From SZAS-103 sp964449135 (lineage in GTDB: Bacteria > Pseudomonadota > Gammaproteobacteria > Xanthomonadales > Xanthomonadaceae): 61,529 nucleotides of DNA. This document shows positions 6,785-15,211 of this stretch, piece by piece; positions within the stretch are counted from its first letter, which is position 1; every line of letters starts with the position of its first letter. The stretch is from assembly GCA_964449135.1 (NCBI GenBank), contig CAYUXZ010000011.1:1-61529 (forward strand), written 5' to 3'. The position numbers and the translations under genes were made by a program. Below the pieces are notes generated by a model. It was not told the origin of the DNA. It searched no databases and worked only from the letters and a program-made list of their open reading frames with translations.

Positions 6785-9568
6785 CTAATGCGCGCGATCC
6801 CAGTCGTCGCCGACGCCGGTATCAACCACCAGCGGCACACGTAGCTGTGCGGCGTCCTGCATCCGCGCGACGATTCCGGAACGCAGTGTTTCGACGAAGT
6901 CCGCATCGGCCTCGAACACGAGTTCGTCGTGCACCTGGAGGATCATCAGCGCGCACTCCCGATGGCCCGCCAGCCACGCGTCAACGGCAACCATCGCGCG
7001 CTTGATGATGTCCGCCGCGGTGCCCTGCATCGGCGCGTTGATCGCCGCGCGTTCGGCGCCCGCGCGCAATCCCTGGTTGCGCGAGGCGATGTCGGGCAGG
7101 TACAGCCGCCGCCCGAACACGGTTTCCACGTAGCCCTGCTCTTTCGCCTGCGCGCGCGTGCGGTCCATGTAGGCACGCACGCCGGGATAGCGCGCGAAGT
7201 ACAGGCCGATATAGTCCTGCGCTTCGCCGCGCGCGATGCCGAGCTGGCGTGCCAGGCCGAACGCGCTCATGCCGTACATCAGGCCGAAGTTGATCGCTTT
7301 CGCGGCGCGACGTTGGTCGGCGGTGACGGCCTCGGGCGATTTCGCGCCGAATACTTCCGCGGCGGTCGCGCGATGCACGTCGATGCCGCTTTCGAACGCG
7401 CGCAGCAGGCCGGCGTCCTCCGACAGGTGCGCCATGATCCGCAGCTCGATCTGCGAGTAGTCGCAGGCGACGATCTTGCGACCCGGCGGCGCGATGAAGG
7501 CCTTGCGGATGCGGCGGCCGTCCTCGGTGCGGATCGGAATGTTCTGCAAATTCGGATCGGAGGATGCGAGCCTTCCCGTCGCCGCGCCGGCCTGGTGATA
7601 GCTAGTGTGCACGCGGCCGGTTTGCGGATTGATCGCCTCGGGCAGCTTCTCGGTGTAGGTGCTGCGCAGTTTCGACAATCCGCGATATTCGAGGATCAGC
7701 TTCGGCAGCGGATGCGCGTCTGCGATCGCTTCGAGCGCCTCCTCGTTCGTCGAGGGCTGGCCGCTGGGCGTCTTCACCGCCGCTTCCAGGCCGAGCTCGT
7801 CGAACAGGATCGCCTGCAACTGCTTGGGCGAATCCAGGTTGAACGGACGCCCCGCGATCGCGTGCGCCTGCTGTTCGGCCGCGTGCATGCGCTTGCCGAG
7901 TTCGGCGCTCTGCCGACGCAGCTCCGTCGCGTCCACGAGCACGCCGTTGGCTTCGATGCGTTCGAGCACCGGCACCAACGGCATCTCGATCTCGCGATAG
8001 ACGCGCTCGAGCGCCGGCTCGGCTTCGAGTTTCGGATGCAGCGCGCGGTGCAGGCGCAAGGTCACGTCGGCGTCCTCGGCGGCGTAGCGCGTGGCCTCGT
8101 CGAGCGCGACCTGCGAGAACGCGATCTGCTTGCTGCCCTTGCCGGTGACGTCGGAGTACTTGACGGTTTCGTAGCCGAGGTAGCGCAGCGCCAGCGAATC
8201 CATGTCGTGACGCGTCGCGGTCGCGTTGTACACGAAGGATTCAAGCATCGTGTCCTGCGCGTAACCGCGCACGTCCACGCCATGTCTCCGCAGCACGTGC
8301 AGGTCGTACTTGCCATGCTGACCGACCTTGGGCTTGCTTTCTTCTTCGAGGATCGGCCGCAGCGCGGCGAGCGCCGCGTCGCGCGCCAGTTGCGCTGGCG
8401 CGCCCGGATATTCGTGCGCGAGCGGGATGTAGCAGGCCTTGCCGACTTCGACGGCGAAGCTCATGCCCACCAGGTTCGCGCGCATCGGATCGAGCGCGTC
8501 GGTTTCGGTGTCGAACGCGACCAGCTCGGCGGCGCGCAGCCGTTCGACCCATGCGTCGAGCTGCGTGGACGTGGTGACGCAATCGTATTCGCCCTTCCCC
8601 GAGAGCGAGGGATCGACAACTTCCTCCCGATCGCTGGTGCGCGCATGCCCCGCGGCGGTTCCGCGCAGGCCGCGATCGCCCGGCTCGGGCGTCGTTCTTT
8701 TTTCGTCGTTCGTCGCCCCTGTCTTTCCCTCCAGCTCCTTCAGCGCCGCATTGAAGCCGTAGCGCGTGTACAGCGCACGAAGCTCGTCGACGTGGCGTTC
8801 GCGCAACTTGAGCGCATCGTGCGGAAGCTCAAGGCCCACATCGGTCTTGATCGTTGCCAGCTGCTGCGACAACGGCAGCTGCGGCAGCGCGGCGCGCAGG
8901 TTCTCGCCGATCTTGCCGCCGATCTTGCCCGCATTCGCGATCACCGCATCGAGGGTGCCGTACTCGCCCAGCCATTTCGCCGCGGTCTTGGGTCCGCACT
9001 TCTCCACCCCGGGAATGTTGTCCACGGTGTCGCCCATCAGCGCGAGCAGGTCGATCACCTGGTCCGCGCGTACGCCGAATTTCTCCATCACCGCCGCGTC
9101 GTCGGCCAGCACGCTACCGCTCATGGTGTTGACGAGCTTGATGCCCGGCCGCACGAGCTGGGCGAAATCCTTGTCACTGGTGGAAATCGTGACGTCCACG
9201 CCCGCGGCCTGCGCCTGCAGCGCGAGCGTGCCGATCACGTCGTCGGCTTCCACGCCGACCACGCGCAGGATCGGGAAGCCCAGCGCTTCGACGATCTTCA
9301 GCATCGGTTCCACCTGCGCGCGCAGTTCATCCGGCATCGGCGGACGGTTCGCCTTGTAGTCCGGATACAGCTCGTCGCGGAAAGTCGGGCCGGACGCATC
9401 CACCACGAAGGCCGCGCACTCGGGTTTTTCCTTGAGCGTCGCGCGCAGCATGTTGACCACGCCGAACAGCGCGCCAGTGGGTTCGCCGGCCGCGTTCGAT
9501 AGCGGCGGCAACGCGTGGAACGCGCGGAACAAGTAGGACGAGCCGTCGATCAGGACCAGCCGGGGCAT
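6785..9568 (-). CDS. polA: DNA polymerase I
   Basis: ATG 9568 gives a 927-residue enzyme starting MPRLVLIDGSSYLFRAF, the usual PolA opening; longer upstream extensions are spurious. The order is a 5'-3' exonuclease domain (about 1-290, with TSDKDFAQLV and MGDTVDNIPGVEKCGPKTA), a 3'-5' proofreading domain (about 340-530, D353 and E355 in FDTETD intact) and a Pol A polymerase domain (DYSQIELR at 703, KAINFGLMYG, HDE at 880-882). All three activities therefore look intact. It fills gaps in repair and replaces RNA primers. An unusually polar linker rich in Gly/Arg/Glu separates the first two domains (around 8590-8735). The sX13-like RNA lies downstream. Confidence 0.97.
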   Translation of the reverse strand: MPRLVLIDGSSYLFRAFHALPPLSNAAGEPTGALFGVVNMLRATLKEKPECAAFVVDASGPTFRDELYPDYKANRPPMPDELRAQVEPMLKIVEALGFPILRVVGVEADDVIGTLALQAQAAGVDVTISTSDKDFAQLVRPGIKLVNTMSGSVLADDAAVMEKFGVRADQVIDLLALMGDTVDNIPGVEKCGPKTAAKWLGEYGTLDAVIANAGKIGGKIGENLRAALPQLPLSQQLATIKTDVGLELPHDALKLRERHVDELRALYTRYGFNAALKELEGKTGATNDEKRTTPEPGDRGLRGTAAGHARTSDREEVVDPSLSGKGEYDCVTTSTQLDAWVERLRAAELVAFDTETDALDPMRANLVGMSFAVEVGKACYIPLAHEYPGAPAQLARDAALAALRPILEEESKPKVGQHGKYDLHVLRRHGVDVRGYAQDTMLESFVYNATATRHDMDSLALRYLGYETVKYSDVTGKGSKQIAFSQVALDEATRYAAEDADVTLRLHRALHPKLEAEPALERVYREIEMPLVPVLERIEANGVLVDATELRRQSAELGKRMHAAEQQAHAIAGRPFNLDSPKQLQAILFDELGLEAAVKTPSGQPSTNEEALEAIADAHPLPKLILEYRGLSKLRSTYTEKLPEAINPQTGRVHTSYHQAGAATGRLASSDPNLQNIPIRTEDGRRIRKAFIAPPGRKIVACDYSQIELRIMAHLSEDAGLLRAFESGIDVHRATAAEVFGAKSPEAVTADQRRAAKAINFGLMYGMSAFGLARQLGIARGEAQDYIGLYFARYPGVRAYMDRTRAQAKEQGYVETVFGRRLYLPDIASRNQGLRAGAERAAINAPMQGTAADIIKRAMVAVDAWLAGHRECALMILQVHDELVFEADADFVETLRSGIVARMQDAAQLRVPLVVDTGVGDDWDRAH

Positions 9569-9707
9569 GGCGGCGCTCGTGAGCGGATGGAGCGTCATTG
9601 TAGGCGGAGCGGTGCGCGCGGAACGCGCGGCTGAACATCCATCCTCGCGGCGCTTTCCACCGGCGCGGCTTGGTGGGAAGATCGAAGCCCCCAACCGGAG
9701 AATCGCC

Positions 9708-10250
9708 ATGCGCACACGATGCAACGGATTGCTGGCCGGATTGCTGCTGGCGACCGCGCCGCTCGCGGCTTGGGCCGCCGATCCTGCGCCCGCGCCCGCT
9801 CCGCCGCCGCCCGACATCAACGATCCGGGCCAGCCGTCCTCGACGCCGATCGCCAAGGACGATCCGCGCCTGAAACCGCTGCCCGCCGAATCGGCGCCGA
9901 CGCCCGCGCCTGACGAGAACGCGCCGGCCGGCCCACCCAAGACCGATGGCGACCCGACCTACGCGCCGCGGTTGCCCAGCGACGACGCGTTCCATCCACC
10001 CACGAAGAAACCCGACACAGATGCCAGCGCGGCCGCCGACGGGCTTTCGGTGCGCACCTACACCACATCCAACGGCGACAAGATCGAGGAATACCGCCAT
10101 GGAGGGCAGTTGACCAAGGTGCGCGTGCAACCCGCGAACGGATTCCCGTATGAGCTGCGCAAGAGCGACGACAACCAGCGCGTGGATCGCAGCGATTCGC
10201 GCGACAAGCAGACCGAGCCGGTGCATTTCACCCTGTTCGAGTGGCATTGA
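9708..10250 (+). CDS. DUF2782 periplasmic protein
   Basis: The protein is 180 residues, starting MRTRCNGLLAGLLLAT after an ACCGGAG ribosome site. A signal peptide ending AAWAAD is followed by a long Pro/Ala/Asp-rich low-complexity stretch (about 25-100) and then the DUF2782 core with YTTSNGDKIEEYRHGG, KVRVQPANGFPYEL. DUF2782 proteins are small exported proteins of unknown function commonly beside polA in Pseudomonas and Xanthomonas relatives, as here (divergent, 139 bp apart). The Pro-rich linker is longer than usual. It may share a promoter region with polA. Confidence 0.82.
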   Translation: MRTRCNGLLAGLLLATAPLAAWAADPAPAPAPPPPDINDPGQPSSTPIAKDDPRLKPLPAESAPTPAPDENAPAGPPKTDGDPTYAPRLPSDDAFHPPTKKPDTDASAAADGLSVRTYTTSNGDKIEEYRHGGQLTKVRVQPANGFPYELRKSDDNQRVDRSDSRDKQTEPVHFTLFEWH

Positions 10251-10277
10251 ACCGCAACCGCGCGCAGCGAGGCAGCG

Positions 10278-10961
10278 ATGAGCGAACCGACCGAATCCGC
10301 GGATGCGCCGCTCGATATCGAGCGGGTGTGCGGCCGCGACGTGACGATCCGCTTCGAGGGACGTCGTTGCATCCATTCGCGCCACTGCGTGCTCGGCCAG
10401 CCGGGCGTGTTCCTCGCCAACGTCGAGGGACCGTGGATCCATCCGGACGCCGCCAGCGCCGAGGATGTCGCGCTGGTGGCGCAGGCCTGTCCGTCGGGCG
10501 CGATCAACTACGAGCGCCACGATGGAGCGCCGAACGAAGCGGCCCCGAAGGTGAATGTGGTGCGTGTGCGCGAGAACGGCCCGCTCGCGTTCCACGCCGA
10601 TCTGCGCGTCGTGCTACCCGATGGCTCGGTGGACGCCGGGCATTTCCGCGCGACGTTGTGCCGCTGCGGCGCATCGAAGAACAAGCCGTTCTGCGACCAC
10701 TCGCACGTGGATATTGGTTTCGTCGCGACCGGCGAGCCGGCGAGCAAGGAATCGCCGGCGCTGGAAGTCCGCGACGGCCCGCTCACGGTGACGCCGACGA
10801 AGAACGGTTCGCTGCAGGTCGAAGGCAACCTGGAGGTCTGCTCGGGCACCGGACGCACGATCGAGCGCACGCAGAAAACCTGGCTGTGCCGCTGCGGTCA
10901 TTCGGCGAACAAGCCGTTCTGCGACGGCACCCACAAGAAGATCGGTTTCAAGTCGGAGTAA
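10278..10961 (+). CDS. Iron-sulfur protein: Fer4_19 plus two CDGSH domains
   Basis: The protein is 227 residues and cytoplasmic. The N-terminal ~75 residues resemble the divergent 4Fe-4S mono-cluster domain Fer4_19 (CIHSRHC ... ACPSGAI). Two CDGSH-type zinc-finger-like units follow: CRCGASKNKPFCDHSH and CRCGHSANKPFCDGTH, each with the three Cys and one His that hold a 2Fe-2S cluster. CDGSH proteins are redox-active cluster donors or sensors; the bacterial role is mostly unknown. The gene starts 27 bp after the DUF2782 gene and may be co-transcribed with it. Domain assignment is firm; the physiological role is inference. Confidence 0.85.
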   Translation: MSEPTESADAPLDIERVCGRDVTIRFEGRRCIHSRHCVLGQPGVFLANVEGPWIHPDAASAEDVALVAQACPSGAINYERHDGAPNEAAPKVNVVRVRENGPLAFHADLRVVLPDGSVDAGHFRATLCRCGASKNKPFCDHSHVDIGFVATGEPASKESPALEVRDGPLTVTPTKNGSLQVEGNLEVCSGTGRTIERTQKTWLCRCGHSANKPFCDGTHKKIGFKSE

Positions 10962-11007
10962 CACAGGTGTTGTCGAAGCGGCGGCGCGCAGCCGTCGCGT
11001 CGCGCGC

Positions 11008-11916
11008 TCAGGACTGCGCTGGGCGGATCCGGAGGTAGGTCGGTTCGCTGCGGTCGAGGAAACCCAGCGCGTGGCAGTGCCCCATCACGTGCACGCCCTT
11101 GGCGCGCTGCTCGTCGGCGATCGAATCGCGCAGCGCGCGCATCTTCGTCCAGTGGGTCTTCGGCCGGTAATGGTGCTCGGCGTGGTAGCCGTTGTTGATC
11201 CAGATCCAGTTGTAGAACTTGTTGTACGTGCTCACGCCCCAGGCGATCGGCGTGTCCGGGTCGCCCTTGAAGTGCTCGTAGTAGCCGTTGAGCGACGACA
11301 GCGAATGGCCGAAATAGTAGAACGGCAGCATCGCCAGGAACGCGCGCCAGTCGTACACGAGGCAGGCCAGGTACAGTCCCACGACGAGGTAGATCTCGCG
11401 CCAGATCCACTTGGCCTTCTCCGGGAACTTCTCCTTGACGCGGTGATAGACCTCGCCGATGTCGTCGCGGAAATAGCTGTAGAACGTATAGGTCCACGCA
11501 CTCTCGGGCTTGCCATCCTTGCCGTGGCGGTAGATCGACAACGGATCGATCGTGCTGCCGTTCGCGCCGACGCGATCCATGTTGCCGACGTGGTGGCGCA
11601 TGTGGACGTGGTGGTAGAACTCCTGCGAGAAGCCGTCGGTCAGCGACAGCAGGATGCTCATCAACTTGTTCAGCCAGTTCCAGCGGAAGAACGGGTTGTG
11701 GATGAGGTTGTGACTGGAGCCGTTGATGCTCCACGAGATCGAGATCGAATACACGAAGGCCAGCGGGATCCAGATCGCCCACGGAATCTTGTGGAAGCCG
11801 AAGAAGAGCACGCAGACGAACACCAGGTGGCCGACGATCATCAGCGCCGGGATCAGGTCCCAGTTCGAGTACGCGAAGAAGCTGTTCGACGGCTTGGGCT
11901 GGAGCTGGGCGGACAT
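11008..11916 (-). CDS. Membrane fatty acid desaturase-like protein
   Basis: The protein is 302 residues. It has the three His boxes of membrane di-iron desaturases/hydroxylases: HNLIH (69-73), HHVHMRHH (102-109) and a C-terminal GYHAEHH. Four hydrophobic segments flank them. The family uses O2 and reduced ferredoxin or cytochrome to desaturate or hydroxylate lipids; substrate (fatty acyl, carotenoid or other) cannot be told. No electron-donor gene is adjacent, although the convergent CDGSH protein is an iron-sulfur protein. It appears to be a single-gene unit between that gene and uvrD. Confidence 0.8.
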   Translation of the reverse strand: MSAQLQPKPSNSFFAYSNWDLIPALMIVGHLVFVCVLFFGFHKIPWAIWIPLAFVYSISISWSINGSSHNLIHNPFFRWNWLNKLMSILLSLTDGFSQEFYHHVHMRHHVGNMDRVGANGSTIDPLSIYRHGKDGKPESAWTYTFYSYFRDDIGEVYHRVKEKFPEKAKWIWREIYLVVGLYLACLVYDWRAFLAMLPFYYFGHSLSSLNGYYEHFKGDPDTPIAWGVSTYNKFYNWIWINNGYHAEHHYRPKTHWTKMRALRDSIADEQRAKGVHVMGHCHALGFLDRSEPTYLRIRPAQS

Positions 11917-12021
11917 ACGCGCGGTTCGGCAGGATGACGACCCGCCGATGGTACGCCTGCGGGCGTTAAAGCACGCTGTCGGCCACGCAGAACTCTTGAA
12001 AATCCGCGAAAAACGCGGCGT

Positions 12022-14193
12022 TCAGGCCGGTTGCAGGTTCGCGTAGGCCATCACCAGCCACTTCGGGCCCGCGCCCTCGAAATTGACCTGCACGCGCGCG
12101 TGCGCGCCGGCGCCTTCGGCGTCCATCACCACCCCCACGCCGAAGCTCGGATGGGTGACGCGCTGACCGAGTTTCAATCCCGGCGTTTCGGGTTCGAGGC
12201 GTTCGCTGACGCGTCCGCCGTACACCGGGCGGCTGAGCTGGATCTTCGGCCGCACCTCGTGGACCAGCGCGGCGGGAATCTCGCGCAGGAAGCGCGAGGG
12301 CGTGCCGTAGTTGTCCTGGCCGTGGATGCGACGCACCTCGGCGTAGCTCAGGACCAGTTTCTGTTGCGCGCGGGTGATGCCGACGTAGGCCAGACGCCGT
12401 TCCTCGGCGAGGCGGCCGGGTTCCTCGATCGAACGGCTGCTCGGGAACACGCCCTCCTCGAGGCCGGCGAGAAACACCAGTGGGAATTCCAGGCCTTTCG
12501 CGCTGTGCAGCGTCATCATCTGCACCGCGTCCTCTCCCGCCTCGGCCTGGCCCTCGCCGGCTTCCAACGAGGCGTAGGCGAGGAAGGCGACGAGTTCGGA
12601 CATTTCATCGGAGGCCTCGTCCTCGCGGCGCACGAAGCGCGAAGCGACCGAAACGAGTTCGTCGAGGTTCTCCACGCGCGACTCGACGTTGCCGCGCGAT
12701 TCGTTCGTGTAGTGCTCGCGCAAGCCCGATCGCGCGAGCGCGTGATCGACCTGTTCGGCGAGGTCGAGCTCGCGCAGCTCCTGCGCGATCGCTTCGACGA
12801 GGTCGAGGAAGCCGCGCAGTGCGTTGCGCGCGCGGCCCGCGAGTCCGCCGGGACCCGAGAGCACGATCGCCGCGTCCCACAGCGGGATCGCGTACGTGCG
12901 CGCGTGGCGACGCAGTTCGTCGAGTGTGCGTCCGCCGATGCCGCGCGCGGGCGTGTTCACCGCACGCTCGAACGCCGCGTCGTCGGCGCGGTTGGCGACC
13001 AGGCGCAGGTAGGCCAGCGTGTCCTTGACCTCGGCGCGCTCGAAGAAACGTACGCCGCCGTAGACCCGGTAGGCGACGCCTTCGCGGCGCAATTCTTCCT
13101 CGAACGCGCGCGACTGCGCGTTGCTGCGGTACAGGATCGCCGCGTCGCTCGCGCTGCCGCCGTCGCGGATCCAGCGGCGGATGCGCTCGACCACGAAGCG
13201 CGCCTCGTCGATCTCGTTGTAGGCCGCGTACAGGTCCACCGGCTCGCCCTCGCCGCTGTCGGTCCACAGTTGCTTGCCGAGGCGGTCGGCGTTGTGGCGG
13301 ATCACCGCGTTCGCGGCGCCGAGGATGGTCGCGCTCGAACGGTAGTTCTGCTCGAGCCTGTACGTCGTCACGTTCGGGAAGTCGCGCAGGAAGCGCTGCA
13401 CGTTCTCGACCTTCGCGCCGCGCCAGCCGTAGATCGCCTGGTCGTCGTCGCCGACCACGAACACCTGTCCGGTGTCACCCGCGAGCAGGCGCACGAAGGC
13501 GTACTGGATGGAATTGGTGTCCTGGAATTCGTCGACGAGCAGGTGCGTGAAACGCTGCCGGTAGTGCGCGAGCAAGGCCGGGTTGTGCAGCCACAGTTCG
13601 TGTGCGCGCAGCAGGATCTCGGCGAAATCGACCAATCCCGCGAGATCGCAGCGCTTCTGGTAGGCGTCGTACACCGACAACAGCGTCTGCGCGTAGAAAT
13701 CGCCCGCACCGGGCTGGATGTGCGCGGGCCTGCGCCCCTCGTCCTTCTGCGCGTTGATCCACCACGCGATCTGGCGCGGCGTGAAGCGGCCCTCGTCGAG
13801 GTTCATCTCGCCGGCAATGCGCTTGACCAGGCGCAGCTGGTCGTCCGAATCGAGCACCTGGAAGCTTTCGGGCAGCTTCGCGTCCTGCCAGTGCAGCCGC
13901 AGCAGGCGGTGCGCGAGGCCGTGGAAGGTGCCGATCCACATGCCGCGCGTGCCGCTCGACATCAGCGCGCTCGCGCGATGGCGCATCTCGCCCGCGGCCT
14001 TGTTGGTGAAGGTCACCGCGAGGATGCCGTGCACGGGCACGCCGAACACCTCGTGCAGCCAGGCGATGCGGTGGATCAGTACGCGTGTCTTGCCCGATCC
14101 CGCGCCGGCGAGGATCAGCTGGTGTCCGGGCGGCGCGCTCACGGCCTCGCGCTGGGCCGGGTTCAGGCCGTCGAGCAAATGCGATACATCCAT
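12022..14193 (-). CDS. uvrD: DNA helicase II
   Basis: The protein is 723 residues and starts MDVSHLLDGLNPAQREAV, almost the Escherichia coli UvrD opening. It is an SF1A 3'-5' helicase acting in nucleotide excision and mismatch repair. Visible motifs are Walker A GAGSGKT (30-36), Walker B VDEFQDTN, motif III GDDDQAIYGWRGA, motif IV LEQNYRSS, and VMMTLHSAKGLEFPLVF then GITRAQ at the C-terminal motor. The tail holds the RVTHPSFGVGVVMDAEG Tudor-like domain that contacts UvrB/RNA polymerase. Length is normal. The DUF3883 gene ends 52 bp upstream of its start. Confidence 0.96.
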   Translation of the reverse strand: MDVSHLLDGLNPAQREAVSAPPGHQLILAGAGSGKTRVLIHRIAWLHEVFGVPVHGILAVTFTNKAAGEMRHRASALMSSGTRGMWIGTFHGLAHRLLRLHWQDAKLPESFQVLDSDDQLRLVKRIAGEMNLDEGRFTPRQIAWWINAQKDEGRRPAHIQPGAGDFYAQTLLSVYDAYQKRCDLAGLVDFAEILLRAHELWLHNPALLAHYRQRFTHLLVDEFQDTNSIQYAFVRLLAGDTGQVFVVGDDDQAIYGWRGAKVENVQRFLRDFPNVTTYRLEQNYRSSATILGAANAVIRHNADRLGKQLWTDSGEGEPVDLYAAYNEIDEARFVVERIRRWIRDGGSASDAAILYRSNAQSRAFEEELRREGVAYRVYGGVRFFERAEVKDTLAYLRLVANRADDAAFERAVNTPARGIGGRTLDELRRHARTYAIPLWDAAIVLSGPGGLAGRARNALRGFLDLVEAIAQELRELDLAEQVDHALARSGLREHYTNESRGNVESRVENLDELVSVASRFVRREDEASDEMSELVAFLAYASLEAGEGQAEAGEDAVQMMTLHSAKGLEFPLVFLAGLEEGVFPSSRSIEEPGRLAEERRLAYVGITRAQQKLVLSYAEVRRIHGQDNYGTPSRFLREIPAALVHEVRPKIQLSRPVYGGRVSERLEPETPGLKLGQRVTHPSFGVGVVMDAEGAGAHARVQVNFEGAGPKWLVMAYANLQPA

Positions 14194-14244
14194 GAGCGCA
14201 TTTTACGCGAGTGAGAGGTTAGACCGCCCAAAATCAGGGCTTAT

Positions 14245-15096
14245 TTACGAAAATCTTGCCAAGTAGCTGATGGGATCAAGCATGCAATGCTTGGTAATAA
14301 CACCCGGCAAGTCGAAAAGCTTCGGCTCTTTTCTGAATTCAAATAGCCGATAGAGATGGAATTGCTCTGACTCACATTCAGAGAATGCAACCTCATTGCG
14401 ACTTACAAAGAAGGGCGTCTCCTTGGCGAACGCCGTCGTCTTAACTTCGATGAATCGTTCTTTGCCAGATTCGTCAAATGACAAAATGTCGTAACCCAAG
14501 CCATCCCCGCGGGTTTGTGACACGCGCTCAACTCGATCGCTCAAATGACGTTTACCCAGCGAATGCAGCCTTCGGCTCTCGTAATCGACTACGAATGCTT
14601 CTCCAGCGCCACCCAATGAGCGGTTTTGGGCCTCGCGAGCAAAATAATCGCGGCGAACCGCGGTGAATTTCGTTACATATCTCGGAACAGACGAATCCGA
14701 TACACGAGAGAGTTGGGGCGCCTCAACAAGCACTCCCGCCAATTCGGTTAGCAGAGGCGAAGTCGCCGGCTGCTCCGCAGCGACGAGGGCGGCTTTATCA
14801 AACGAAGAATTAGATGAGATCTGTTGTTCAACCACATCGAAAAGCAGCTGTTGATAGTGTGGGAGGCTTTTGTATCCGAGGATGCATGGACATCCAAGCT
14901 CAAGCAAAATTGCGCTGATATTCCTGTGTTTAAGTTCGATAGATGCTTCCGAGCGACTGTTGAGAGTCTTAGCCAAGGCCCTACGATGTTCTGATTTGTT
15001 ATACGACTGACCTGAAAGCTCTAGAGTCAGCATATGCAGATAATCTGCAACGCATGCTTCTACTTCTTCTCGTGACCAATTCTCGGCGACTGGCAT
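14245..15096 (-). CDS. DUF3883 protein, putative PD-(D/E)XK nuclease-like
   Basis: The protein is 283 residues. The N-terminal ~95 residues (WSREEVEACVADYLHML ... HRNISAILLELG) are the helical module often found in front of HNH or DUF3883 domains. The C-terminal ~120 residues are DUF3883 with GLGYDILSFD and, after a strand, RFIEVKTT, which fit the D and ExK positions of the PD-(D/E)XK nuclease fold. DUF3883 proteins are often linked to restriction or defence loci, but no partner gene is present. The gene has visibly lower GC and different codon use than uvrD, suggesting acquisition. AGGA precedes the ATG by 8 bases. Confidence 0.8.
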   Translation of the reverse strand: MPVAENWSREEVEACVADYLHMLTLELSGQSYNKSEHRRALAKTLNSRSEASIELKHRNISAILLELGCPCILGYKSLPHYQQLLFDVVEQQISSNSSFDKAALVAAEQPATSPLLTELAGVLVEAPQLSRVSDSSVPRYVTKFTAVRRDYFAREAQNRSLGGAGEAFVVDYESRRLHSLGKRHLSDRVERVSQTRGDGLGYDILSFDESGKERFIEVKTTAFAKETPFFVSRNEVAFSECESEQFHLYRLFEFRKEPKLFDLPGVITKHCMLDPISYLARFS

Positions 15097-15211
15097 CGCA
15101 GATATCCTGTCAGCTGGATGTGCTTAACCAGGTTACCGGATTTCGGACTCATCCATACCGTTTGTAAATTCGCATCGCTCGGTCATCTATTAATCCAAGT
15201 TGGATTTCACT

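Noticed and set aside
6929..9502. 857-codon open frame antisense to polA
   Set aside because: High-GC DNA gives long open antisense frames by codon symmetry; its Arg/His/Gln-rich product has no domain, while the polA frame has all family motifs.
12031..14214. 727-codon open frame antisense to uvrD
   Set aside because: Mirror frame of uvrD with an Arg/Glu/Asp/His-rich product and no recognised motif.
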